Shown here: piece by piece, positions 47,366 through 56,173 of the stretch | Position numbering within the stretch: the stretch's first letter is position 1 | Layout of the letters: every line of letters starts with the position of its first letter | Source of the DNA: Burkholderiaceae bacterium | Lineage (GTDB): Bacteria > Pseudomonadota > Gammaproteobacteria > Burkholderiales > Burkholderiaceae_B | Direction: 5' to 3' | Length of the DNA stretch: 64,000 nucleotides | Assembly: GCA_004322135.1 (NCBI GenBank) | Contig: SCSG01000028.1 | Span: 35,450-99,449, forward strand | The notes under the pieces: model-generated | Databases searched by the model: none | Told to the model about the DNA's origin: nothing | Seen by the model: the letters and a program-made list of their open reading frames with translations, nothing else | Translations under genes and position numbers: made by a program

Positions 47366-48925
47366 TCAGTCCGTGTGTTTAAAGTCAGACAATCGTTTGT
47401 AATGCCCCAGCTTCAGCTCTCGGCGTAAAATTTTGCCAACTCCCGATTTCGGAACCTGTTCAACGAAGACATAGCCCCTTGGGCGCTTGAAGCGCCCCAA
47501 CTCGCTGGCAACGCAAAAATCGTCCAAGGCCTCGTGGCTTGCGTCGGCCGACGTAGGCTCAACGAAAGCAATGACCTTGGTCCCATAGCGCAGATCGTCG
47601 ACTCCGACCACGGCAACCTGCGACACGAGCGGACAGCGTGACAATATATTTTCAACTTCTTCGGGATGGATGTTCTCTCCGCCAGAAATAATCATGTCAT
47701 CCACTCTGCCAAGCAACCACAGATCCCCATCGTCGTCGACTCTGCCCAGATCGCCGGTGAAGTACCAGCCATTGCGAATTGCCCGTACGTCTGCAGCGGG
47801 TTGATTCCAATAGCCGCGAAACGCCTCGGGACTGGACAACGTGGCAATGATTTCACCCACTTCGCCTGGAGCGAGGACCTCGTCAGGCGACACGTCGGGG
47901 CCCGGGTCTGCACGGACAACGCGCAGCTCCTGACAAAAACCGGCGTGCCCCGCGCAGCCTGGTTTGACATCGAGGTAGTCACAAAAGGAAAAGGTGAATA
48001 TTTCGCTTGAGCCGTAGTAGTTGATCCAACGCTTCGGCTGAAAGATCTTCATGCACGCTTCAGAGAGCGCATCCGTCATTGTCATGCCCGCATAGCCCAA
48101 ATTGGTCAGTGCAGGGCGGGCATACTTGTGTATGGCCGGGTGCACAACCATGTCGTGAAAGAGCGTCGGCACAAGGAACAGCGCGCTCACGCGTTCGTCC
48201 TGAATGAGACGTAGCGCCAGCTCGGTGTCATAGCGTGGCATACAGACGAAAATTCCGCTGAGCAATGCACTGGCCAACAGAACACGCACACCCATAGTGT
48301 GATACATCGGCATCACGCCGAGCGACACCTCTCCGAAACCATACTGGTTATTCGCGATGAGCGAGATAGCAGCGCTGATCTCGTTTCTATGCGAGCGCGG
48401 AACGCCCTTCGGCCTACCCGTGGTACCGGATGTGTAGAGCATCATGCAGACGTCGTGCTCATCAATCTCTTTGAAGACTCGCAGAGGTTCCGACGTGATC
48501 AGGCTTGCGAACGTGACTGGCGCCTGGACGGCGTCTGCAATGCCGATTGCAATGGCTCCCGGATGGCGTGCAAGCGCCTCATGGGCCGCCGTCTCGGAAC
48601 TACCCTCGTATACGACCGCGCGCACATTCGCGTCTTCGAGGCAGTACGCAACATCCGCTCCCGTCGATCGCCAGTTCAGTGGTGTGTAGATTAGCCCGAG
48701 CAGTTGGCAGGCCCAATAAAGAACAGTAACCTCGTAACGGTTCTTCAGCAGGCAGACGACATGATCACCGTGGTCAAGACCCAGCGCCGCCATTCCACCG
48801 GCAACACGGGTTGCATCGTCGAACCATTGACGATAGGTACGGCGAATGTCTCCGTCGACAATGGCCGGCGCCGTCGGCCTGCGGACAACAGCCGCGACAA
48901 AGACACGCCCCAGATCCATGTTCAT
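47366..48925 (-). CDS. acyl-CoA synthetase (AMP-forming)
   Basis: ANL-superfamily acid:CoA ligase of 519 residues. The P-loop is LYTSGTTGRPKGVPRSH; A5 is NYYGSSEIF, A7 is WYFTGDLGRVDDDGDLW, A8 is DDMIISGGENIHPEEVE, and the adenylation lysine is in VPKSGVGKILRREL. The ATG overlaps the stop of the upstream [2Fe-2S] gene (ATGA). The operon context suggests it activates an aromatic, heteroaromatic or short acid made by the aldehyde dehydrogenase upstream. Confidence 0.88.
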   Translation of the reverse strand: MNMDLGRVFVAAVVRRPTAPAIVDGDIRRTYRQWFDDATRVAGGMAALGLDHGDHVVCLLKNRYEVTVLYWACQLLGLIYTPLNWRSTGADVAYCLEDANVRAVVYEGSSETAAHEALARHPGAIAIGIADAVQAPVTFASLITSEPLRVFKEIDEHDVCMMLYTSGTTGRPKGVPRSHRNEISAAISLIANNQYGFGEVSLGVMPMYHTMGVRVLLASALLSGIFVCMPRYDTELALRLIQDERVSALFLVPTLFHDMVVHPAIHKYARPALTNLGYAGMTMTDALSEACMKIFQPKRWINYYGSSEIFTFSFCDYLDVKPGCAGHAGFCQELRVVRADPGPDVSPDEVLAPGEVGEIIATLSSPEAFRGYWNQPAADVRAIRNGWYFTGDLGRVDDDGDLWLLGRVDDMIISGGENIHPEEVENILSRCPLVSQVAVVGVDDLRYGTKVIAFVEPTSADASHEALDDFCVASELGRFKRPRGYVFVEQVPKSGVGKILRRELKLGHYKRLSDFKHTD

Positions 48926-49434
48926 CCCTCCCTGGCTTTCGCCTCACGCCGCCGCGCCTGCGCAACTTCGAGAATCGCCTCAACCATCCCCACATAGCCA
49001 GTACAGCGACAAATATGTCCCGAGAGCATCTCTCTGACCTGTTCCTCGTTGGGTGTCGGGGTCGACTCCAGATAGTTTGTCGACGACATGAGCACGCCTG
49101 CGGTACAAAAGCCACATTGCAATGCGTGATGGCGACGAAAGGCCTCCTGAAGGTCACTAAGTCGACCGTCTTTGGCCAAGCCTTCTACTGTAAGGACCTC
49201 TTCCCCTTCTGCCTCGACGGCGCGCTGCGTGCAACTTCGCACGGCACGCCCGCCGACTATCACCGTACAAGCGCCACAAACACCGTGCTCACACCCCACA
49301 TGCACACCATACCGACCGAGTTCGTGCCGCAAAAAATCCGACAGTAAAGTCCTGGCCTCCGCGAAACCACTGCTGCGCCGGCCATTGACGGTCATCTCGA
49401 TGCGCCGCTTCTCGTCTACACGAATCCTTAACAT
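48922..49434 (-). CDS. molybdenum hydroxylase [2Fe-2S] subunit (CoxS type)
   Basis: Small iron-sulfur subunit of 170 residues. The plant-type ferredoxin cluster motif is GCEHGVCGACTV. The second cluster motif is CGFCTAG with ICRCTGYVG. It passes electrons from the molybdenum site to the FAD subunit. The ATG at 49434 is chosen because GGAGG stands just upstream; the frame continues 18 codons further with no family features. It lies 13 bp after the FAD subunit and overlaps the ligase gene. Confidence 0.92.
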   Translation of the reverse strand: MLRIRVDEKRRIEMTVNGRRSSGFAEARTLLSDFLRHELGRYGVHVGCEHGVCGACTVIVGGRAVRSCTQRAVEAEGEEVLTVEGLAKDGRLSDLQEAFRRHHALQCGFCTAGVLMSSTNYLESTPTPNEEQVREMLSGHICRCTGYVGMVEAILEVAQARRREAKAREG

Positions 49435-49447
49435 GCGACCTCCATAT

Positions 49448-50317
49448 TCATTCGATCGCTCCTGCCATCCTGAAAGCTGCCATGACACTACGTTCGACCA
49501 GCGCCAGGACGAGTGCGCGCCGATAGGCGGCGCTGGCCTTCAGGTCGGACATCGGGTCCACAGCCTCGGCGATATCCGATGCGAGTGCGCAAGCGGTCTC
49601 GTGACAAGCACGTGCACCGCGCACACGCGTCGTATCGGCCAGGTAAGGCCGGTCTTCAACGCCGCCCACGCCGACCCTGATCGTGCTGATCAATCCCGAT
49701 TCGTCAAGTACCACCGCACACGCGACAGCTGCAATAGCAAAATCACCGTGACGCTGCGCAAGTTCCTGGAAGCCATAACCGACTCTCGGCTCCGATAAAG
49801 GCCAGATCAGTCCGGTAAGCATTTCGTCGCCGCGACGCACGGTTGTGAGCGCTCCCTGGAAAAATTCGGACGCCGGCACGATCCGCTTGCCCTGCTTCGA
49901 GCACAATTCAATCGACCCACCAAGCGTCGTCAGGCACAGGGGAACTTCTGCGCTCGGGTCGGCGTGCGCAACCGAGCCTACCAGTGTGCCGCGGTTGCGT
50001 GTCTGGAAGTGCCCGACATTCGGCAGCCCAAGTGCAAGCAAGGGCACCTTGTTCATGAGCTCAGCGTCTGCAAACGCATCAGCCTGGACGAGCCTTGCAC
50101 CGGTATGCACACCGTCGCGAACGACCTGTACACCACCAAGTTCACTGACTCGCTTGATGTCCATCAATATGCGGGGCCGAACCAGTCGCATGTTCAACAT
50201 GGGCCCGAGCGACATGCCACCGGCCAGAATTGACACATCGGGGCCATACTGAGCCAGCAGGTCAAGTGCCTCGTCCAGCCGCTCGGGTCGGCAATATTCG
50301 AATGCTGTCGGTTTCAT
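49448..50317 (-). CDS. molybdenum hydroxylase FAD subunit (CoxM type)
   Basis: FAD-binding middle subunit of 289 residues. The PCMH flavin-binding loop is seen as ILAGGMSLGPMLNMRLVRP, and a second flavin segment as TRNRGTLVGSVAHADPSAEVP. The C-terminal CO_deh_flav_C domain follows. The ATG overlaps the large-subunit stop (ATGA), which decides the start over an ORF extension of 19 codons. It completes the S-M-L hydroxylase. Confidence 0.92.
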   Translation of the reverse strand: MKPTAFEYCRPERLDEALDLLAQYGPDVSILAGGMSLGPMLNMRLVRPRILMDIKRVSELGGVQVVRDGVHTGARLVQADAFADAELMNKVPLLALGLPNVGHFQTRNRGTLVGSVAHADPSAEVPLCLTTLGGSIELCSKQGKRIVPASEFFQGALTTVRRGDEMLTGLIWPLSEPRVGYGFQELAQRHGDFAIAAVACAVVLDESGLISTIRVGVGGVEDRPYLADTTRVRGARACHETACALASDIAEAVDPMSDLKASAAYRRALVLALVERSVMAAFRMAGAIE

Positions 50318-53289
50318 GATGGACGCCCACCCGTAACCAGGGCTCGCACCCAGCGACGCAAGCGCACTCGCCACGACATCGTCTTCGGCGTAAGCTTACC
50401 TTCGACACTCTTGAAAAACTGTTTGATCAGGACCTTCATGACGCTGCCGAGCAATCGATTACCGACCGCCGCGACAGTGCCACCCGCTTGCGCCGTATAC
50501 TGATAGCGCAACAAAGTCCCAGCTTCTGCAGGCGAGAGATGAACCCATGCGCTGGCAGTACCAAATCCCAGCCGGCCTTCCGCACTTATCACCAGGCGCA
50601 TGCTGCCAGGAACCTGCTTGTCGTGGATTGCGACCTCTCCGTGATAGGTCCCCCGCATACCGGCGACACCGATTATGACTTCAGTCTGGTATCGATCTGG
50701 TGCCACCAATGTCATGCTCTGACAGCCTGGGATGACGGATTTCAAGAACTCCACGTCGTTGATTGCTGCCCAGACCCGCGCTGGGTCTGCAGTCAGGGTG
50801 ACTTCACCATCACCGGAAAGGCCCCCAGCCTGAGGCGCGAATACTTCGCCGGCATCGGGCTGTACAGCCTCTTCGCGGCGCGGCGGCTCCTGATCCACCC
50901 CATTGGCATAGGCCCAAATCCGATTCAGCGTGAGTGGCGGCTCAATATCATGACGACCAAGCGCATCACCCACCGCGTTCGCGAGCGCCGCTGGCGACGA
51001 CATCGAACTGCCATCACCCATCCCTTTCGAACCCAGTCTGTTGGTCGGTGATGGAGTAGTGACATGGCCAATCACGAGCTCGGGCATATCGGGTGCAGTC
51101 GGACACAGATACTCGGCGAAACTTCCCGAGAGGAAATTCCCTTTGGCATCGTAGGCCAGCTCTTCGAACAATGCTGCGCCGATCCCGTTCGCGAAGCCAC
51201 CATAAACCTGTCCTTCGACGATCGCCTGATTCAGAACATTACCGACGTCATGAACCGAGACGTATTTGACGATCTCCATGCTTCCGGTCGCCCGATCGAT
51301 TTCAACGGCAGCCAGATCGCACACAAAGCCAAATGTCAGCGCCGATGCGACACGATCGTCATCGCTAATTTCTCCAAGTATCGGGGGCGACCAAGTAGCT
51401 GTCTCGAACAGCCCCGCAACCGAGGCTGTGGGATGCCAGTGTGCACGAGCAGCCAACTGCCTTATCGGGATCGCGCTGGCCGCATCACCACGAACACGGG
51501 CTGCGCCGTCAACCAGCTCGATGGCCTGCACATCGACTCCAAGCCCATCAGCGGCGATAGCCTTGAGTTTGTCGGCCACTTGGGATGCACAGCGCGACAC
51601 GGCCTCGACAACGATAGTGGAGAATCGGTTGGAATAGTTGCCCGACGCGACCGACCATGCGCTGTTACGCGTATCGAGCTCGGTCACGACATCGACCGAG
51701 TCGGGGTTAACTCCAAGCTGATCAGCGATGATCTGCGCCGCAACCGTCGCGTGACCTTGCCCGTTGGGCGTGCTATCCAGATAGCAGGTGACCTGGCCCG
51801 AAGGATCGATTCCAATCGTCGCGCTTCCGTTACCGCCAGACTTAGGTGTACCCTTGGCGCGCTGCTCAACAGTCTGAGCGAGCGACACATAGGCCATGTT
51901 AGACCCCGACGGCTCGACACCCATCGCAAACCCGATACCGAACAACCGGCCTTCACTACGGGCGCGATCGCGTCGTACCTTCAGCGCCTCGTAGTCCGCC
52001 AAGCGCAAGGCTTCATCAAGCGCCTTGGCATAATCGCCAGAGTCGTACACTGCTCCCGCGGGAGCATCGTAGGGAAACTCCTCCTTGCGAATGAAGTTGC
52101 GCCGTCGCAACTCCGCGGGATCGATTTGCAAGCGTCGCGCCGCCTTGTCCATCAAGCCTTCGAGCGCGAAGTAGAATTGCGGCCCTCCAAAGCCACGGTT
52201 TAACCCCGTCGGCGTACGGTTTGTCACGACCAGTAGATTCTCGATCTCGATGTTGCGTACGCGGTATGACCCATTGGAAGCAGCATGCATCCGATATATG
52301 GACGCAGGCTCGGGTGCGCGGATATATGCTCCGACGTCAACAACATTCCGGAAGCGCAACCCGATAAGCTCGCCTTCCGCCGAGAAAGCCCCACCGATGC
52401 TTCCAAGGCGATCCGTCGTTGATGACGATGCCATGAGGTGCTCGAGCCGATCTTCAATCCACTTGACCGGAACACCCAATTTGCGACTGACGCCAGCAAG
52501 CAACAGCATGTACGCATATACGGACTGCTTGACACCAAAGCTGCCACCACTTGCCGGTGGCGTCAGAATGCGCAGGCGATTTCCATGAACGCCAAGCGAT
52601 CTCGCCATCAGCGGCTGCAAGATGTACGGCCCCTGGAAGTTCGCCCAAATCGTGTAGCGATCTGGCGCCGACTCGAAGTTCGCGATCACCCCATAAGTCT
52701 CCATCGGTGTCGTGATCGAGCGGGGGTAGTGGTATGAAAACTCGATGACGTCTGCAGCATCCTTGAACGCGCGATCGGGATCGCCATAGCGGAATACACG
52801 CGTGCTCAACACATTCGAACCCGCCTGCTCGTGCAGCAATGACGCGCCTGGAGCCATGGCGGCCTCGATGTCGGCAGCCGGCTCAAGGGGTTCGTAGTCG
52901 ACCGAAATAAGCTCAAGCGCATCTTCGGCCAAATATCGATCGTCCGCTACTACCACCGCAACTGGCTCACCGACGTAGCGAACCTTATCAATCGCAAAGG
53001 GAAGATACCGTGCCGGTGTTTCCACGACGTTCGGAATCGGACCAACCAGTTCGGCGAGTTGACGCCCAGTTACCACGCCATACACGCCGGGCATCGCTTC
53101 AGCACGCGAGGTATCGATCCCTCTTATCCGCGCATGGGGATGCGGTGAACGCAAGATGGCCGCGTGGCGCAGACCAGTCACCGGTTCCAGGTCGTCAATG
53201 AAACGAGCCTGCCCGGTGAGAAGCGCCTCGTCTTCTTTGCGCACGAAAGGGCGGCCAATCCATGTGTCTTTGTTCACAGTGGCACCCAT
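50314..53289 (-). CDS. molybdopterin hydroxylase large subunit fused to a CoxG domain
   Basis: Large subunit of the xanthine oxidase family, 991 residues. Residues 1 to about 780 form the aldehyde oxidase/xanthine dehydrogenase domains binding the molybdenum cofactor (ASGGSFGVKQS, TGLNRGFGGPQ). From about residue 826 a CoxG/SRPBCC domain follows, marked by DPARVWAAINDVEFLKSVIPGC. The AYxCSFR loop of true CO dehydrogenase is absent. The usual catalytic Glu of GxGE reads as Asp in KGMGDGSSMSSPAALANA. It is likely a hydroxylase of a CoA thioester, aldehyde or ring; substrate unknown. Confidence 0.88.
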   Translation of the reverse strand: MGATVNKDTWIGRPFVRKEDEALLTGQARFIDDLEPVTGLRHAAILRSPHPHARIRGIDTSRAEAMPGVYGVVTGRQLAELVGPIPNVVETPARYLPFAIDKVRYVGEPVAVVVADDRYLAEDALELISVDYEPLEPAADIEAAMAPGASLLHEQAGSNVLSTRVFRYGDPDRAFKDAADVIEFSYHYPRSITTPMETYGVIANFESAPDRYTIWANFQGPYILQPLMARSLGVHGNRLRILTPPASGGSFGVKQSVYAYMLLLAGVSRKLGVPVKWIEDRLEHLMASSSTTDRLGSIGGAFSAEGELIGLRFRNVVDVGAYIRAPEPASIYRMHAASNGSYRVRNIEIENLLVVTNRTPTGLNRGFGGPQFYFALEGLMDKAARRLQIDPAELRRRNFIRKEEFPYDAPAGAVYDSGDYAKALDEALRLADYEALKVRRDRARSEGRLFGIGFAMGVEPSGSNMAYVSLAQTVEQRAKGTPKSGGNGSATIGIDPSGQVTCYLDSTPNGQGHATVAAQIIADQLGVNPDSVDVVTELDTRNSAWSVASGNYSNRFSTIVVEAVSRCASQVADKLKAIAADGLGVDVQAIELVDGAARVRGDAASAIPIRQLAARAHWHPTASVAGLFETATWSPPILGEISDDDRVASALTFGFVCDLAAVEIDRATGSMEIVKYVSVHDVGNVLNQAIVEGQVYGGFANGIGAALFEELAYDAKGNFLSGSFAEYLCPTAPDMPELVIGHVTTPSPTNRLGSKGMGDGSSMSSPAALANAVGDALGRHDIEPPLTLNRIWAYANGVDQEPPRREEAVQPDAGEVFAPQAGGLSGDGEVTLTADPARVWAAINDVEFLKSVIPGCQSMTLVAPDRYQTEVIIGVAGMRGTYHGEVAIHDKQVPGSMRLVISAEGRLGFGTASAWVHLSPAEAGTLLRYQYTAQAGGTVAAVGNRLLGSVMKVLIKQFFKSVEGKLTPKTMSWRVRLRRWVRALVTGGRPS

Positions 53290-53302
53290 TTGTAGTTGTC
53301 CT

Positions 53303-54808
53303 TCAGCGTAAAACGAAGGGATTCGGCATTCCCTCGGCGAGGCTCATCCACACGCTCTTGGTCTGGAGGTACTCGCGAATCGCTTCCTGACCACTCTCCC
53401 TGCCAATTCCGCTGCGCTTATATCCGCCAAACGGCGACATGTAGCTGACCGCCCGGTACGTATTGACCCAGACCGTCCCAGCCTGCAAGCGCTCGGACAT
53501 CAGGAAAGCACGGCTGATATTTCTCGTCCAAACGCCGGCTGCCAAGCCGAAATTAATATCATTGGCGATGCGGATCGCATCAGCCTCATCGTCGAACGGG
53601 ATTACAGAGAGCACCGGGCCGAAAACTTCCTCTTGTGCAATGCGCATTTGATTGTCGACTCCGACGAAAATCGTCGGCTCGACGAACCAGCCTTCGGACA
53701 GCGCCGGGTCCGATGGACGGCCGCCCCCGAGCACGCATCGAGCCCCTTCCCCACGCGCAATATCAATATAGCCAAGAACTTTGTCGCGATGCGGCAATGT
53801 TGTGATTGGGCCAACCTGGGTCGTCGCGAGCGCCGGATCACCCAAATGTGCCGTGCGTGCGAAGGCCACGAGTTTCTCGACGAACTGGTCATGGGCGCTA
53901 CGCTGCACGAGCAGTCGTGAGCCAGCGATGCAGGTCTGACCACTTGCACCGAAGATTCCTGCAATCACACCCATCAGCGCATCATCAAGATTGGCATCGT
54001 CGAATACGATATTGGGCGATTTTCCGCCCAACTCGAGCGTGACTTTCTTGATGTGCTTCGCTGCCAATTGGCCAATATGGGCACCGGTCATGTCACCGCC
54101 AGTGAATGCGATTTTCGCTACGAGCGGGTGTGTAACCAGTGCATCGCCAACTTCAGCACCATATCCGGTCACGGTGTTAACCACACCCGGGGGAAAACCA
54201 GCCTCGTGAAACAGCTTCACAAACTCGAGCGTTGAAGCGGACGTGTATTCCGACGGCTTGACCACTACAGTATTGCCCGCTGCCAGTGCCGGCGCAAGCT
54301 TCCAGCCCAGCAACAACAGCGGAGAGTTCCACGGCGTAATTGCAACCACGACGCCCAACGGCTCGTGACGCGTGTAGTTGAACATCGCAGATTTATCGGT
54401 CGGAATGACGGAGCCCTCGATTTTGTCTGCCAGACCGCCAAAGTAGCGATACCATTCAGACAAATAGCGCACCTGTCCGAGCATCTCCGCCATTAATTTT
54501 CCATTGTCGCGTACCTCTATGATTGCAAGGCGCTCTGCTTCGCGATCAATCAGTTCAGACAACCTCAAAAGAAGCTTCCCGCGCGCTGTCGGCTTCAACC
54601 CGGCCCAAGCCGGCGACTGGAAAGCTGCATAAGCAGCCTTCACTGCGGCGTCGACATCAGCAGGGCCGCAACGGGGTACATCGGCCCAGACCTTCCCCGT
54701 ATACGGATTCAGACTCGCTATCCACTTGCCATTGGACGGCTCAGCCTGCTCACCACCAATCAAATTGCGATAGCGGACCGGCACAGGAAGGTTGGCTGTC
54801 TGACTCAT
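53303..54808 (-). CDS. aldehyde dehydrogenase (NAD(P)+)
   Basis: Aldehyde dehydrogenase of 501 residues. The cofactor stretch is ITPWNSPLLLLGWKLAPALA, the general base Glu is in LELGGKSPNIVFDD, and the nucleophilic Cys is in GASGQTCIAGSRL. EEVFGPVLSVIPF and WVNTYRAVSYMSPFGGYK close the active site. The ATG overlaps the stop of the TPP beta subunit, so it very likely oxidises the aldehyde that enzyme releases. The large-subunit hydroxylase gene follows after 13 bp. Confidence 0.92.
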   Translation of the reverse strand: MSQTANLPVPVRYRNLIGGEQAEPSNGKWIASLNPYTGKVWADVPRCGPADVDAAVKAAYAAFQSPAWAGLKPTARGKLLLRLSELIDREAERLAIIEVRDNGKLMAEMLGQVRYLSEWYRYFGGLADKIEGSVIPTDKSAMFNYTRHEPLGVVVAITPWNSPLLLLGWKLAPALAAGNTVVVKPSEYTSASTLEFVKLFHEAGFPPGVVNTVTGYGAEVGDALVTHPLVAKIAFTGGDMTGAHIGQLAAKHIKKVTLELGGKSPNIVFDDANLDDALMGVIAGIFGASGQTCIAGSRLLVQRSAHDQFVEKLVAFARTAHLGDPALATTQVGPITTLPHRDKVLGYIDIARGEGARCVLGGGRPSDPALSEGWFVEPTIFVGVDNQMRIAQEEVFGPVLSVIPFDDEADAIRIANDINFGLAAGVWTRNISRAFLMSERLQAGTVWVNTYRAVSYMSPFGGYKRSGIGRESGQEAIREYLQTKSVWMSLAEGMPNPFVLR

Positions 54809-55410
54809 AATGGCGCAAGCCCCAAGGCGGCGCGAAAACGGTTCTTCACGTACACCCCATCACGCGGCGGTAGTGCACGCGGCAATTCTTCGGCTTTTAC
54901 GCAGACCCTCGCGAGCCCGCAACCTGCCCGCCGTTTGACCTGCGCGGCGATATCTGCGGCTCCGCCAACGTTGTCAATCTCGAGAGTCCACTCGAAGCCG
55001 CAGGCCTTGGCGACGCCAATCAGGTCCACACCGAGGCTTGTATGACTGCGCTGCATACCGGTTTCACCAAAATACCCGTTGTCGAGAACCACGATTGACA
55101 GGTTGCGCGGCTTCTGTACGCCAATAGTCGCCAGCGCACCAAGCCCCATCAGTTGCTCACCGTCACCTGTAATGACCAAAACATCACACTCGGGCTGGGC
55201 GATGGCCAAGCCAAGACCCAATGCCGCCGCGCCACCCATCGCGCCCCATAGGTAGAAGGTCCGCCCCCGGTCACTCGCCGCGAAGACATCGTACGACGCC
55301 GAGCCCAAGCCGGTCACGATCAGTGCGTCAGTGCACTGAGAGATAAGTTCGGCGACGAATGCCCGCCGATGGACAGAGGTGGCGTTGGTCGCCTGAGTTA
55401 TAGCCGTCAT
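54805..55410 (-). CDS. two-subunit ThDP decarboxylase, beta (cofactor) subunit
   Basis: ThDP-binding C-terminal half of a split 2-oxo acid decarboxylase, 201 residues, similar to ComE (sulfopyruvate) and phosphonopyruvate decarboxylase. The cofactor motif is VITGDGEQLMGLGAL ending with VVLDNGYFGETG (GDG to N). The ATG at 55410 overlaps the alpha stop (ATGA); an in-frame ATG four codons earlier is the alternative. It pairs with the alpha subunit just upstream and precedes the aldehyde dehydrogenase. Confidence 0.85.
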   Translation of the reverse strand: MTAITQATNATSVHRRAFVAELISQCTDALIVTGLGSASYDVFAASDRGRTFYLWGAMGGAAALGLGLAIAQPECDVLVITGDGEQLMGLGALATIGVQKPRNLSIVVLDNGYFGETGMQRSHTSLGVDLIGVAKACGFEWTLEIDNVGGAADIAAQVKRRAGCGLARVCVKAEELPRALPPRDGVYVKNRFRAALGLAPL

Positions 55411-55937
55411 TCGTGCGTCCACTTTTTTCTGCCTATCAGGCTTTGCGACAGTAGCACAGCGACCCTTTCGCCGGCCTCGAAGGCGGCGTCGAATCCCGCA
55501 CTGATCGTTTCAGCAACATCTTCGGGCTTGTCCGCGCGCAAGACTGTGATGCCCATGCTCTCCATCACACTCTGCGTTGCCCTTCCCATCGGGACTTGCC
55601 ATGGGTTGAATTCAGCCCATTCACCACGCATCGTTACCAGCGCAAAAAAAGGAAAGCGACAGTTCCCGAGTAGTGAAAACATGTTGACGCAGTTGCCCAC
55701 GCCACTGGACTGCATCAGCAGGACCGCCCGGTCCCCGCCAAGCCAGGCACCGCAAGCGACAGCCACCCCCTCTTCCTCGGTCGTGAGAACGATCCCGCAC
55801 ATTTCCGGATCTGCATCAACCCGGCGCAACAAATGGGAGTGCCCAGCGTCTGGTACGTATGCGACCTGGCGAACTCCACCAGCCTTCAGGAGGGAAAAAA
55901 TCTGCTCTGGCCACGATAGCTGTGATTTGTCAGTCAT
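55407..55937 (-). CDS. two-subunit ThDP decarboxylase, alpha (PYR) subunit
   Basis: N-terminal (PYR) half of the split decarboxylase, 176 residues, similar to ComD-type subunits. The glutamate that activates ThDP is in VLTTEEEGVAVACGAWLGG. The segment GVRQVAYVPDAGHSHLLRR matches the family start. It is the first gene of the operon, with a GGGG site ahead of the ATG and two dyads further upstream. Sulfopyruvate, phosphonopyruvate and other 2-oxo acids are used by relatives; no sulfonate or phosphonate genes accompany it here. Confidence 0.83.
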   Translation of the reverse strand: MTDKSQLSWPEQIFSLLKAGGVRQVAYVPDAGHSHLLRRVDADPEMCGIVLTTEEEGVAVACGAWLGGDRAVLLMQSSGVGNCVNMFSLLGNCRFPFFALVTMRGEWAEFNPWQVPMGRATQSVMESMGITVLRADKPEDVAETISAGFDAAFEAGERVAVLLSQSLIGRKKWTHE

Positions 55938-55947
55938 GTCGCCCCGC

Positions 55948-56000
55948 TCGTTCCGAACGAATGTTGAATGGCCTCATACTAGTGCTCAATCCGGAGCACT
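55948..56000. promoter_or_regulatory. two dyads in the divergent LysR/operon promoter
   Basis: AGTGCTC and GAGCACT (55981-55987 and 55994-56000) are perfect 7-bp arms around six bases. TCGTTC and GAACGA (55948-55953 and 55955-55960) are perfect 6-bp arms around one base and lie 11-23 bases before the alpha-subunit ATG. LysR proteins typically bind dyads between themselves and a divergent target, so the first is the better operator candidate. Confidence 0.5.
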
Positions 56001-56173
56001 GTCTAATAACAAATTCTTCCTATGACAATCAAATTTCGTGATACGTCCATACGATTCTGATGAAATGTTAATGCTATGATGTGATCGTCTTGGGGGTCAG
56101 ATACCAAGATGTGCTGCTGCCAATGACGACTTTCCTTCATTCACGATCTCCACCTGATACACCGGATCAAGGC

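Noticed and set aside
48922..53289. Aerobic carbon monoxide dehydrogenase
   Set aside because: The large subunit lacks the AYxCSFR loop, and the operon contains a ligase, crotonase and decarboxylase rather than cox accessory genes.
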